DNA from: Metarhizium brunneum
Taxonomy: Eukaryota > Ascomycota > Sordariomycetes > Hypocreales > Clavicipitaceae
Reading direction: 5' to 3'
Length of the DNA: 64,000 nucleotides
Assembly: GCF_013426205.1 (NCBI RefSeq)
Contig: NC_089423.1
Span: forward strand, 2,108,001 to 2,172,000
Under the pieces are notes generated by a model. The model ran no database searches. It saw nothing but the letters and a program-made list of their open reading frames with translations, and had not been told where the DNA came from. Numbering within the stretch: the stretch's first letter is position 1; each line of letters starts with the position of its first letter. Below are positions 1-11,006 of the stretch, piece after piece. The translations under genes were made by a program, and so were the position numbers.

Positions 1-894
1 AAAGAAGTCGGGCGGAAGTTGAGAGAGGACATTGTCGATGTCAACTTCATCTGGAAGGCGTAGGTTGAATTCGTATGGAAGAAAAGGAGACCTGGCACAC
101 AGTTCATCATACCGTTGCCGTAGCTGGGCCAGCGTTGTCGACGCATTTGAGAATGAGAGGCGAATTAAAGAGTCTATGGTTTCAAGATCAGTCCGGACTC
201 CTTCAGACGATATTGCTCAGCGCGTCTTCCTCACCCTCACAACCACGCTTCCGCCATAAGCAGTCTTGCTGATGCGATAACACAACAAGGTCGGAGTATT
301 TATCCACCAATGCCTCCGCTATACCTAGTCAACAGTGGTCTCAGAATGCGTCACTGAATGAGTCAGTTACTTACCGATCTCAGAAGATACCAATACCGGC
401 ACCTCTTTACCCTCCTCTTCCTTCCGATTCAGCTTCACCACAAGCTCTTTGTGGCATAATACACATCGAACCTTCTCCTTCCCCTGACATATCCATCCTC
501 GTTTCGCCCATTCTATTTCGTTGACCTTGTCAGGCTTTGGTGTCCAATCCGTGATTTCCTGGAATGTTGCCAACCGTTTGAGCAACTCGTCTCTGTCCCC
601 GGGGCAGTATTTGGCTGGACCATGGCTCGTTGCCTTGCTATTTAGTTGCGAACTAGATTTCCTGAGCACCACATTGGAAAATGTGGTGGTGTGCGATGGG
701 CTATATAGCGTAGGAGTCATCGATTCGGGAAATCCTAGTCGCCTTCGTTTCTGAAGAATCGTATCATTGCTTGCCGTACCGGTGCCATATCGAGGACTAC
801 TGCTCATCTTGTCGGCTTCTTTGTCGGGCGAAGTTGGGCCAGGGCTGCTTAGACCTTGAAGCAAATCCTTAAACTTGCGCTTCGTCGCGTTCAT
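1..894 (-). CDS. C3HC zinc-finger protein, Rsm1/NIPA family (partial, cut by left edge)
   Basis: Runs off the left edge of the window. Three exons fit in frame: 894-375, 318-235 and 173-1. The introns are 56 and 61 nt (GTAAGT...TAG and GTGAGG...TAG). The ORF opens with MNATKRKFKDLLQGL. It contains the C3HC core: a CVLCHKEL segment in exon 1, then LVVLSHQQDCLWRKRGCE in exon 2, then RQRYDEL and LPYEFNLRLP in exon 3, all typical of the Rsm1/NIPA family. In fission yeast Rsm1 takes part in mRNA export, and in animals NIPA is a nuclear F-box-like protein. A nuclear role is therefore likely here but not shown. The N-terminal 80 residues are Ser/Pro-rich and probably disordered. Divergently placed from the SRP40-like gene, about 0.9 kb away. 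Confidence 0.85.
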
Positions 895-1784
895 GGTTGA
901 AGAGCAGACACCGCAGATCTCGGAACCCGACGACCTCGTCTAGAAGTAGGAAGTAGACGAGTTGGGTCGCTGCTATATCGGCAGGGGTGGATGGGAGATT
1001 GGCGTTGACTGCTTGGCTCACGGAGCAACAAATGGAAAGCGCTTAGCTTGGGGTGGTAATTTCAGCGGCGTGGGACCAAAAAAGGGCCAGAGGCCGGATT
1101 CGAGCCAGGGAGAGTAGACTGCGGGGTTCAATATGCTTCGGCTCGGGTTGCTGGTGCGGATTGGATGATAACCTGACAGATGAGCGTGAGATGGAATAGT
1201 GCAGAGCCGTTTGAAGCTTCCAAGACAGAGCTGTGATGTTGCTATTGACTTGCAGCGCAAGCACTGGGTCCTTTGATGGGGGCGGCCAGGCTGGGTTAGT
1301 CTTGCCATCATTGTGGACGGAGTATGTGGTATTTAGGTACCTAGGCATGTACTCCGTAACTGCTCCGTACTGACCACCTGAACGGAAATCGGCGCATAAT
1401 TTGTCCTGATACGCGATAAGGGAGGGACTTAAATGCCACCCACCCAACCCCACCTGCAGGACCCCTGCCAAAAAGAGGCTGGTTTCCACAGAAATTTTTC
1501 CAGAGACTCGTTCCTTCTGTGTGAGCCGGTTCGTCGGTGAACAGGAACAGACTTGATCCTTCTTATTTTTTTTGGCGTCGGCATTGAGCGCTTAATAGCA
1601 TTTTGGATTACATAAACTGCATTGAAGTCTTTTTTCCCTCTTTTTAAGTCTGTGCTATTCTTGAAAGCTCATGACACGGTCTAGTGGCCCGCCTTCCTGG
1701 CTCTTCTCCAACAATACCAGCAACACCACAGAGGCGAGAGCAACAGTCAGTACCACCACCGAAACACCAAGAAAATCAGACAAA
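895..1784. other. Intergenic, divergent promoter region
   Basis: Separates the Rsm1-type gene from the SRP40-type gene. It holds the 9-mer TACTCCGTA at 1350-1358, near copies at 1314-1323 and 1361-1369, and a GGTACCTAGG motif at about 1337. Open frames on the minus strand (1043-1489, 1018-1311) show no family similarity and are treated as chance. An in-frame upstream ATG for the SRP40 gene lies at 1671. Confidence 0.6.
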
Positions 1785-2930
1785 ATGGTCAAGAAGAATT
1801 CCAAGGCGGTCTCTTCCACTAGGGAAGAGCCCGCTTCTGCACCTCCCGCCGCACTCTTGAACCTGGTCGGAAGCTTCCTGAACCAACATTCCTTCGCAAA
1901 GACGCACAGCGCTTTCCAGAAGGAAGTTGCGAAAAATGGATGGTTATGTGAAACTTCGATAGATGGCGATAACTCCCTGGTTTCGATCTTCAAGATCTGG
2001 GAAAGTGGTCAAAATAGCAAGGTCGAATCCGAAGAAGACTCCGACGACGATTCTAGCGATGCATCTAGTGAGGAGTCTAGCGATGAATCAAGCAGCTCAA
2101 GCTCCAGCGAGGATGAAAAGACAGTCGCTCCTGCCACCAAAAAGAATGTCGTCGAAACCAAAAACTTGAAGCGCAAAGCGCCAGTCGAGTCTAGCTCCTC
2201 TGAGTCTTCCGACTCTAGCTCCTCTGACTCGGACTCGGACTCGGACTCGGACTCCAGCTCAGACTCTGATGATGAGCCCCAGGCGAAGAAGCGAAAAACA
2301 GCCAAGAAAGCAGCTTCGAAATCTGATTCGGATAGCGACTCTAGTGGCGACGGCAAGATGGATGTCGACCAAATTTCGTCCGATGACTCGTCTTCTGACG
2401 ACGACAGTTCCTCCGAGGCCGCCAGCGATAGCAAGATTGATGTCGAAATTCAGGTTGCAGCAGCTGCCAAAGTCGCCCTTCCCGAGTCTGACTCGTCCTC
2501 TGACAATTCTTCTTCTGACTCCGACTCAGACTCCGACTCCGCGTCAGACTCCGACTCAGCAAAGGCCAAATCCAAAAAGACCAAAGGTGTAGCGTCTAAG
2601 GACTCATCTGACACCTCTGTAACACTAGACAATCAGTCACCTGCGCCCAAGCCCAAGGTTGAAGATCCCCCTCTGCCTCCCAATCCGGTTACCAATGGCC
2701 GCAAGAAGCAAAACGACCCGTTCTCACGTATTCCGAAGAACATTAAAGTGGATCCTCGGTTTGCTTCTAATGAATATGTTTCTATGGACTACTCACAGCG
2801 AGCCCACGAAGATTTGATTGTTACCAAGGGCAAGGGCTTCACTAAGGAGAAGAATAAGAAGAAGAAGGGCAGCTACCGCGGCGGCATGATTGATATTACC
2901 CAGAAGAAGGGTGTTTACTTTGACGATTAG
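1785..2930 (+). CDS. SRP40/NOLC1-type nucleolar protein
   Basis: Single-exon gene of 381 residues from the ATG at 1785 (context acaaaATGG). An in-frame ATG at 1671 would add 38 residues of low-complexity sequence. I prefer 1785 for its better context and because family similarity begins just after it. The N-terminus (LLNLVGSFLNQHSFAKTHSAF) resembles the LisH-like start of SRP40. Residues about 80-300 are long Ser/Asp/Glu runs broken by basic KK(R)K patches, as in Nopp140/SRP40 chaperones of snoRNP assembly. The C-terminus has the SRP40 C-terminal domain: NDPFSRIPKNIKVDPRF, then GGMIDITQKKGVYFDD ending one residue before the stop. Yeast Srp40 is a nucleolar protein of pre-rRNA processing; nucleolar location here is inferred from the family. 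The acidic repeats are encoded by near-tandem GACTCG hexamers. Confidence 0.88.
   Translation: MVKKNSKAVSSTREEPASAPPAALLNLVGSFLNQHSFAKTHSAFQKEVAKNGWLCETSIDGDNSLVSIFKIWESGQNSKVESEEDSDDDSSDASSEESSDESSSSSSSEDEKTVAPATKKNVVETKNLKRKAPVESSSSESSDSSSSDSDSDSDSDSSSDSDDEPQAKKRKTAKKAASKSDSDSDSSGDGKMDVDQISSDDSSSDDDSSSEAASDSKIDVEIQVAAAAKVALPESDSSSDNSSSDSDSDSDSASDSDSAKAKSKKTKGVASKDSSDTSVTLDNQSPAPKPKVEDPPLPPNPVTNGRKKQNDPFSRIPKNIKVDPRFASNEYVSMDYSQRAHEDLIVTKGKGFTKEKNKKKKGSYRGGMIDITQKKGVYFDD
2215..2275 (+). repeat. Ser-Asp coding minisatellite
   Basis: Near-perfect tandem GACTCG/GACTCC hexamers inside the SRP40-type gene, encoding alternating Ser and Asp. A second cluster lies at about 2500-2565. Such tracts can change length by slippage without changing frame. 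Confidence 0.8.
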
Positions 2931-3728
2931 CCAAGGAACACGTGCAAAAGTGATACATAGACAGGGGTCTCATCTCAGACCCAAGGCGTTGGAGCATGCA
3001 CATTTGGCGTCTTTGCTGGTTGGGGGGCATGGAGAGGCGGCGTCTGAAACTTTTCTCCTTTTCTTTATTCTCGAGTTTTACGCTTGATGAAGCATAGCGT
3101 ATAGTTGGAGGGACAGAAAATACGGTATAAACGGGACTTGCTCACTGATTTATATAGTATTGAAACGAAGATCTGCCTTTGTAAATAAAAGCTTCACGTT
3201 CACTTCGTGATGCGGATAAAATGATGGTGAAGCTAGCTGTTCTGAATTGGGCATGGCAGCGTCTGCGCATTTGTCAGTCGAAAGCCGTCTCCATGCCGTC
3301 TTTGCCACAGTATATTTTCCGCGAGCAACCATGTTTTGTCAACGAGGAGAGCGACGATACATGCATATGCTGTATAGTCCTGCGCCACTCAAAAGCGCAG
3401 AATAGGATGATGAGAATGAGCTTAGAGCGGTGTCGGCTTCGGGCACGATCGCCAAGAGGAATGGTTCGTTTATCACATGGAGAGGAAGTTTGGGCGGTGT
3501 CAGTCCTACACGGCAAATGGAAAGCCGCTACACTGTTTCGATGGGAACTGTCTCATTAACGAACAAAACAAGAGAAGAGGGCTTGAGGTTATTAGCAAGA
3601 GTCAACATGTATTTTATATCTCATTTAACTTGTTCTATACAGTACAATTCATCCAGGATATCTCAAAGTGCAATAGACCCAAACATGCCATGCCAATCCG
3701 CCCAAAAATAAAATGCAAGAATCATGAT
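2931..3728. other. Intergenic, convergent 3' regions
   Basis: Between the 3' ends of the SRP40-type gene and the minus-strand membrane protein. I see only short unsupported frames and AT-rich stretches suitable for polyadenylation signals. No gene recognised. Confidence 0.6.
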
Positions 3729-5351
3729 CTAAAATGTCCCATCTTTTGTCCATCGATTCCCAGAGTCAGGGGGAGGTCTGACCTCGGTAGCAGGCGCATG
3801 CTGCGCTGCCTGATCAAACACCCTACCGGCCTTTAGATTCTCCTTTAGAATGATGTCCTTTCTGGCGACGGCGGGCCATTTTCTGTTTCCTTCAACAGCG
3901 GCCTGCTCTGCTTCGCGGAGCCACTTCTTCCACTGGTGGGTGCTGGGGGCGGCGCCGCTCCGTTCAACCCAGCCCGTCAACTCGGTTTCTCTGATGGCGT
4001 ACCACAGGGTCCTTGTGAAGGAGGGGTGGCCCTCGCGCTGGTCGAGTTCGTTTGTGACGAGGTGTGCCCTGGCGGCGTCGGGGGGAGTGACGTCGTGCCA
4101 CTCGTAGCGCGACAGGTCCCAGAAGTAGGAGCGTGGAATCATGCCCAGGCCCCAGTAGAGGCCGTTGAGGACGATGTAGCTCGCGCCGATGAAGACCTTG
4201 AGATCCCACGTGCAGTTGCCCAGCAGCACGACGCTGACCATGAGGAGCATGGTGCCGAGGGCCATGAGGGCACGGTAGGTGTTGCCCCCGACGTAGTACT
4301 CGCACTCCTCGGTGCCCGAGTACAGCTCCCGCGCCACTTCCTCGGAGCAGCGGACGAGGACGAAGGCACCCTCGCGGGTGCGGATGAGGACGTCGCCGCG
4401 GGGCACTTCGTTGGTGTGCTTACGCTTCATGAGTATGGGCCGCCAGAACGAGGCGTAGCCGACGACGGTGGAAGCCAGCGAGATGAGGGTTATGGCGAGG
4501 ATGGCCGTGCCGTCCTGGCAGATGGCGGCCATGACGATGAGGCCGATGCTGAGCGCGCACGAGAAGATGGAGAGGATGTGGATGGGGGAGAAGAGCTTGG
4601 CCGGCACGGCGGGACGGTTGCTGCTTACTGCTACGGTAGGGGAGGTGAGGAGATCCTGTGCGCGTTCGCGGGCGGTAGAGCGTCGTCGGGTGAGGGAGTG
4701 TCCTGGCGGACAGTCCGGGTCTGCCATGCTGTCGAGGGTTTCGTCGGCGAACTGGACTGTGAGCTGGCGACGAGGAAGTCCGGTAGAGGCTGCCCCGTTG
4801 CAGGAGGATTTGTCCTGCTGTGCTCCCGGGGCGGCTTCCTCATCCTGCTCCCGAGGCGATGACGATAGCCCTTGTTCGGCGGACTTCTCTTCCACGTCGC
4901 CTTCATGGCCTTTTGTTTGCTTGATTCGTCGCAACATCCTTCTCATGGCGGCCAATGCAGCAGGCACTCCCCCAACAGCCCCTCCTGGTACTCGCTCCAC
5001 GGGGCAGACGGCATGCTTGATGTCTAATACCTTGAAGCTGAAGGCATGTAGCTGGTCCAGGGGCGTAATGATGTTGGCAAAAAAACCAACCGACTCCAAT
5101 GTGGTGCCGCTATACACGCCCGTCATACGCGCATGGGTCTCGGGCATTCTCGTTGGGCGTGACGGCTTGAGGAGAGCTTGAGGCGCAGGTAGAATGCGAG
5201 GCAGCATACCGGGGAGAGAGGCCGTAATAGCCTGGGAGTGTTCGGCGATGGAAGACTCGCCAATGACGACAAGGAGGTTCACGACGTCGAGGGACCATCC
5301 TGCCTTGACATTGGGAAACCACTTCCAGTCTGCGTCTCCGGGCTGAGACAT
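3729..5351 (-). CDS. Unknown multi-pass membrane protein
   Basis: Single open frame of 540 residues from the ATG at 5351 (MSQPGDADWKWFPNVKAGWS); the frame upstream of it has no ATG. I do not recognise the family. The N-terminal 130 residues are globular (WSLDVVNLLVVIGESSIAEH). Residues about 140-245 are polar, with acidic stretches and SSP/RRR motifs, and are probably cytoplasmic and disordered. A hydrophobic pair follows (LSIFSCALSIGLIVMAAI, then AILAITLISLASTVVGYASF). A second pair comes later (ALMALGTMLLMVSVVLLG, then FIGASYIVLNGLYWGLGMI). That gives about four membrane segments. The rest is a Trp-rich soluble tail (LWYAIRETELTGWVERSGAAP). The coding strand is very GC-rich, which produces long antisense open frames. 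It resembles conserved fungal hypothetical membrane proteins, but I cannot name a function. Confidence 0.72.
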   Translation of the reverse strand: MSQPGDADWKWFPNVKAGWSLDVVNLLVVIGESSIAEHSQAITASLPGMLPRILPAPQALLKPSRPTRMPETHARMTGVYSGTTLESVGFFANIITPLDQLHAFSFKVLDIKHAVCPVERVPGGAVGGVPAALAAMRRMLRRIKQTKGHEGDVEEKSAEQGLSSSPREQDEEAAPGAQQDKSSCNGAASTGLPRRQLTVQFADETLDSMADPDCPPGHSLTRRRSTARERAQDLLTSPTVAVSSNRPAVPAKLFSPIHILSIFSCALSIGLIVMAAICQDGTAILAITLISLASTVVGYASFWRPILMKRKHTNEVPRGDVLIRTREGAFVLVRCSEEVARELYSGTEECEYYVGGNTYRALMALGTMLLMVSVVLLGNCTWDLKVFIGASYIVLNGLYWGLGMIPRSYFWDLSRYEWHDVTPPDAARAHLVTNELDQREGHPSFTRTLWYAIRETELTGWVERSGAAPSTHQWKKWLREAEQAAVEGNRKWPAVARKDIILKENLKAGRVFDQAAQHAPATEVRPPPDSGNRWTKDGTF

Positions 5352-6510
5352 GATGAGCGACAATTGTGGTGGATATATTCTACGGAGCAGGGCGATTGCC
5401 GATTGATGTGGCCGGGCCGTGGTCAGGGACTGTGAGGTTCGTTCAAAATGGAAGCTCTCGAGCCGAGGGGATGTTGTTGAGAAGCTTCAACTGGTGTCAT
5501 CTGGCGCTCTGACCGTCTGCATCAGTTGCTGCTGTCACGGCCAGACACGGCCACACAAGGCGCGAAGCAGAGCGTCTCTGGAATAAATAGGACGGAGGAA
5601 GAGAGAAGGACAAAACAAAAAAGGCGAACAGGAGACCTGGGGTGACGGACGTGCCGTCACCCAGCATCCTGGCATGGTCTGCAAGTCTGCGGAGGTGAGG
5701 CTGGAAAAGAGCCCAGGGCTGGGAGACTCCCCCGTCAGCGACTAGTACTAATAGAATCAATGTCTGCCAACTGCTCTACTGGCAACTGGCAACTGGCAAC
5801 TGGCAACTGGAGCCTTGGTTCGTGAATCGTGGCTGAGCCAGCAGCCAGACGTTCCCTCCCGTCTTTGCCGTGTTCCGGCCCGCGCTACTTGACCCGCCTT
5901 GTCCGCCCCGTCACACCTCCAGATGTTATCCGTCGTCCATCCACAACAATATTGAGGGCTTAAGCCTGCAGTATCATTGGCTGCGCTTTTTCACGAACGA
6001 GTCGCCAGTGGCACACCACTCGTGTGTCAGGATTCCCACGCCGTCATTTATATTTTGCGTGCCGTAGCCTCCGCATAAGCGTTCCAATAAAATATACCTC
6101 TAAACACGTTTGTATACACGACTCTGATTTGCTCCAAGCCCTAGTTAGAGTGGCATTCGTCCAAAATTTCCACCATCTTGGACGTGAACTCCCTACATAT
6201 ACATGCAGCGCTGTCGTACACCCTCGCCCACGTGCAACATGTGCAGCTCAAAGCCCCGGACTGCATCGTCTCAGCCTCTGTACGCTGCCATCCAAGTCGT
6301 CAGCCGTCCCACATAAGCCTTGTTGTCGCGCCTTGCCTCGGTGCAAAAGTTGGCTGTTTTTCCAGTTCCGTCATCTGCACCGCCTGCTGTGCAGCCTCTG
6401 GATTGCCCCTGTTCAATATTCCCATTTTCTGGGCTCGGTCCTTCACCGTCGCTACTTATTCTCAGGCCTGCTCAGCCATGCCCTTACACGTGGTGAATAC
6501 TCGCAGGAGT
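5352..6510. other. Intergenic
   Basis: Upstream region of the unknown membrane gene and 3' flank of the deaminase-like gene. It includes a perfect four-copy heptamer repeat at 5781-5808. Short frames at 5497-5760 and 6024-6537 show no family similarity. Confidence 0.55.
5781..5810. repeat. (GGCAACT)4 tandem repeat
   Basis: Four exact copies of a 7-nt unit, followed by GG, in the upstream region of the minus-strand membrane gene, about 430 bases before its ATG. It could be a slippage product or clustered binding sites. Confidence 0.9.
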
Positions 6511-8651
6511 TCATCCTTGCGTTGGTGTCCTTATTGAGAAATCATAGTCATTCACCACCTGATTCAGGAAATCTGCCCATTGCTGTTCCCATTTTTTGAG
6601 CACTTGCTGCTTCTCGTCGTCGTCCAAACAGGCATGTTGGATACTCCACAAAATCAACTGCTTCACACCGTAGATCCCTAGATCGTCTTTGCCAGCCAGA
6701 GTTTGGTAGAAATCGTGCGATAAGGAAGATCTGCGTAGTGAAGTGCCCTCATATTAGTTATTCTCGTTACTTTTTTTGGGAGTTGACACAAAATAGTTTT
6801 AACTTACCGAAACAGAGTTCCGTTGTCGGCGTTGATAGTGCAGTGCACATTATTAGCTAGGAGAGGATACATTGAATGGCCAGTCACTCGAGGCGTTAGG
6901 CCCAAGATCTCATTCGAAATTGGACACAGCTCTAGGCAGACGCCCTTGGCCTTCATTTGTTGCATAATGTGCGGATGCTTGATCAGAGCGAAGCCATGAC
7001 CAATGCGCTTTGCACCCAGCATAAGCGCGTCAATCAAGTTGCCATCTGTACTAGTCCCCATCTCGAGTGTTTCACCGCAGTGAAACAGAAAAGGTATATC
7101 AAGGCCTTTCGCTTCACATTTTTGTCTGAATGAATGAAACTGGTAAGCGAACTTCTGGAGGGGATACTTGACATCCTTCGCTGGCCCTTCCTGCCCGACC
7201 AAATCGTAGCCTGCCCATAAAGTTAGATTCTAAGAGAATCCTTGAGCATAATTCCAGTGAGGCTTATGCTTGCTTACCTGCGATCAGTCCTGGCCACAGT
7301 TCCTTGAGTTTGATACACTCGTCCAAGCCAGCCTGAACCATTTCTGGTTCCATAGATCGTGGTGTACAGTAAATAACTTTGACGTGATGAAACGCATTCT
7401 TGTTCGTCAAGCAGGCCTTGAACTGATCCAATTCCTCGGCAATGATGCGCACAATTTCAAAATTATTCTTCCGTTCTATACCGTCATCCGAGAACAGGTA
7501 GTTGCTTTCCATGAAGGTTACCCGCAACTCGGCATACAAAATCTTGTCTTCTACAAGGTTTTGAAGATACGCTTGTGTGTACTTTCGAAAGCCTGTTTCG
7601 TAATTGAAGAGCCCTTTCATCAGCTTCGTCCTCATATTAAAGAGTTGCCAAGATCTGCATGCGGAATAACAGGTTAATTTTGACAAAGGATTATATATCG
7701 TCTTGGATTACTCGCCACTCACCCTCGTTGAGTTTGTTCCGGACCATGAACCTCCTCCTCGTCAAATTCTACCTTTGTCCGCAACCACTCCATGGGTTCT
7801 AGGCCATTGAATCTATCCTTGGATTGCCCCAAGAATTCGCTCAATTTCATGGACCAGAGGCAGCCACTTTCATAGTCCTGTGAAAAGATATTTTCCGGAC
7901 CGGGCCCATCTTTCTCACTTTCTTCGCTTTTGATGGAGAATTGTATCTGACACATTTTAAGGTTGGCTGGGTTCAGGGAGCGGTCGCCCATGATGTACAT
8001 CCTGGGCATTTGTGCTGCTTGGTCCAAAAGAAAGCTTGCTGGCAAGCAAGCGTTGAAATGGTTGTGAAGGTGACTCCCCTTTGGAGTTTGCTTTGCCACA
8101 CGCCATAAAGCTGTCTTTGGAATGAGGTCAACATTTGACAAGTAGTGGTCTCCTACAAATCTCTGATGTTGCTGTCCACCGTGACCTGACCGTGGTGGTT
8201 GGTTCTCAAACATGTCTTCATCTTGCCTGCGAAATTCATGCAGTATTTGATCAACCCGCTGTTCGAGTGCGGTAGCATTTGCACGGCATCTTGAATCAAA
8301 AGCGAGGTCTTTCTCTTGCTGCCAAATTCTGTTCCGTTCTTTTGCGTAAGCCGCCTCATACTCTTTCATATATTCGGCGTGGTCCTCGGAGCTGTTGGGT
8401 TTGGAGCCAATGGAGCCGATATTTAGGGGAGGTGAATTGCTCAGCCCTCGTGCATCGAGTTCGTTATATTGAGCTTGGACCATACGATTTGCTGCCTCTT
8501 TGTCCTGGCGGTCAGCGTCGTTTAAACATTTGTGAAGTTCCATGTTGGATGTTGATTGCTCCTCGATAGCTGGAAGAGAATTGCGGTGTCTAGAAGCAGG
8601 TCCTTTGTCTGTGCTGCGCTTCCGCGGCGGCTGCAAGGTCGAGCGACCCAT
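6511..8651 (-). CDS. Adenosine deaminase-related protein (ADGF/CECR1 type)
   Basis: Four exons fit in phase: 8651-7723, 7654-7278, 7210-6808 and 6730-6511. The spliced protein is about 642 residues; starting at the next ATG (8543) gives about 606. It has the metallo-dependent adenosine/AMP deaminase fold. The metal-binding pair is in GSHLHNHFNACLP. HCGE follows in FLFHCGETLEMGTSTDGN, then GAKRIGHG, and lastly NADNGTLFRSSLSHDFYQ. Overall order and spacing match the ADGF/CECR1 branch, not the short bacterial-type ADA. These enzymes convert adenosine to inosine. At the usual S-D-D-P site this protein reads A-D-N-G: the first Asp is kept and the second is Asn, so the substrate may differ. No signal peptide is visible, unlike secreted ADGFs, so it is probably intracellular. 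The minus-strand order with the neighbouring transporters shows no shared operon-like logic. Confidence 0.85.
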
Positions 8652-11006
8652 ATATGTATATATATCCGCTCGCGCGCGCGTGTGCAAAGCCTGTACAGCT
8701 CATCCGGACGAGAACCAGCGTGTTCAAAAGTAGTAACACCCGTGAATGGTGCTGGGTGGGTTGAAAGTTGCACTGTCTGTGATTTTGGTTGAAGTATGTC
8801 GTGAGGCGCCTAGATATGACCACACTCAATAACGGCTACCCTTGGGCCATATACGCCTGCAAAATTCGCCCGATGTCACTGTGTGATACCAGTCCACGCC
8901 TGCCTTGGCGGTCTCGGGCACCGGCCTGTGTCATGGAGCGTGAGTGAGGCTGTGAGCTGGTGTAAGTGGATGCGGCCAAATCAACGCAGAGTCGGTTGAT
9001 ATGAGATTTTTGTTTCTGAGCTGTCCAGGAACCTTGGTCCGAATCACCAGGCTGCTTGCACCAGGGCACAGGGGAAAACCGTCGCAAGAAAAGGCTCACA
9101 CGCTGACATGGTGAGGTTCATGGGCAGATGGTCGAGCGAAGCCAAGGCTGAGTGTGGTCAAACTTCGCATCCATCAACCTCATACGGCGCATAGGCAAGA
9201 TGGGAATGGGCGAATTGGATGGGAAATTTTTTGACGGGGTCAAACGGTTGGACCACACCACGGTCGAATGGATATGCGGAATAACTGGAAGACTGGAAAT
9301 CGAGGCTCTGGATCCGGAAGGGGCTGTGCCTGCCCTTCAGATGCAAATGTCAAAGCCGCATGGCTGTTGGGCTGAAGGAGTCTGGTACTAGTCAGTGCTG
9401 CAGCAGAGGTCATTTGGCCGGCGGGTCCCTGGCCTGGGAGCACTTGAGCTCAGAAGGTGGGGGCAAGCGATGGTGATTGTGGTTGTGGTTGTGATTGTGG
9501 CCATCGACCGACCACTTCCGGTTGGCTGCCTCCGCCATGCCACGCGCCCAGGTACGGGGGTCGTCATCATCAGCACCCACCCGTTCAAGTCGTCTCAGAG
9601 TAGACGTCTAGGAGCGTGTTCAGCGTCTGTCGTTGAGGATCCAAGACAAGATCTTGCGAACTTGCATTCTGTGTCTGGGGTCGGCATCAACCCCGTTGCT
9701 CACGAGATTTGTTTGCTCCTTCCTCTTTCATACCGTCTCCAACCAGCATTGAACACGCGCAATATCTCACCGCCTTCCCCCTAGGACACCACGGCTGATC
9801 TCCTCTCTCCTCAATTTCCGAATGAACATTGGCTCTTCTTCCATTTCTGGCTCAAGATTTTCCACTTCACATTTTGGTGCGCCCTGATCATGCCGATGTA
9901 CGTCTCCGCTTCTTTCGTTCGCAGCGGGACATGGCGGTGGCATTGCTCGTAGCTGCCCTTCACAAGTGCGCAACCAACATGAAAACATCAACCGGTGCAA
10001 GTCACAATGACTCCCTGCCTGTGCACACAAGTCAGACAAGGTGCAAATGCCAAATGCGGATAGATAAATTTTCTCAAGTACATGTCAAGTATTTAGGGCG
10101 GCATACGGTTGAACACGCCTCCGGGGACCAAGACACGTACAAAATCTTCAAATAATGTCGATATGGACAAAGCATGGCCAAAATATACGTCAAGTCCAAC
10201 GTTTTTCAATTCAATGAGATATACGATGAGGCCTCCGTCCTACATTATGAGCAAAGACTGTGAACAAATGTACTCACCACCGAAATTCATCAAGAGGTGT
10301 AAGCCAAGTCACATATTCATCTTGCTATAGCTTGCACGGCAACACACTGGCTAATCCACCTCAAACAGAAACATATCTACCTATTGTAATTGGGCTACTT
10401 GTTTTTGACATTGACAGTTGGGTGAGCAGAATCATGCCACGCAAGGGGGGCAACATACGCTCAACCTTGGAACCAGATGGCTCGTCATGTGTGAAGTGCC
10501 TGCATCGGAACCAAGTATACACATTGGGCTTACCAACCAGGGCGTAACATGGCAAGGCAAACTTTGGCCCATTGCTCAGAGCAGGGTGGCATCGATACAA
10601 TTCCATGGCCTCCATGGTTGCCGGGCAGTAGCGACATTAATGTGACAGAAGACGATCAATCAATATATGCCACTACATGCTGAGATTGAATCATTGGAAT
10701 CTAGACCAAGAAAATAGCGATTCGTCATACTTTGGTCCACATTTTCTGCGTGAATCATGGAGCATTAGCATCACGAGGGTCATCCGGATTCCCATAATTT
10801 ATATGCGAAAGTAGAACAAAACGAGCGAGTCAGCTCAAGATGGCACCATGGAGCCGAGTGGGAAAGGCCCCGAGTACTTCATGCCATACTTGTTTGGTCG
10901 GCGCAAAACGACATATGTCAGTCTCATAACGACAATCTCAATAGCATAGCAGTCCGCCACGATACTTTTGCGAAAGTACCTAAAGGTATGGCCTATACCT
11001 ATTCTT
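8652..11006. other. Long intergenic region
   Basis: About 2.4 kb between the deaminase-like gene and the 3' end of the CDF gene. It starts with an alternating (TA)n / (CG)n segment at about 8650-8682. A GT-rich simple tract lies at 9473-9502. The remaining frames have no recognisable protein. Confidence 0.55.

Noticed and set aside
265..374. Single long intron leaving a 30-nt microexon in the Rsm1-type gene
   Set aside because: A shorter 56-nt intron (319-374) keeps phase and restores the conserved ALVDKYSDLVVLSHQQ segment, so the microexon was an artefact.
1043..1489. 148-codon minus-strand frame
   Set aside because: No recognisable family and contains dispersed intergenic 9-mers; treated as chance.
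2009..2434. 141-codon minus-strand acidic frame
   Set aside because: Antisense to the Ser/Asp/Glu repeats of the SRP40-type gene; composition mirrors the repeat.
3936..4862. 308-codon plus-strand frame
   Set aside because: Exactly antisense to the unknown membrane protein; the repetitive Gly/Asp/Glu composition is what GC-rich antisense reading produces.
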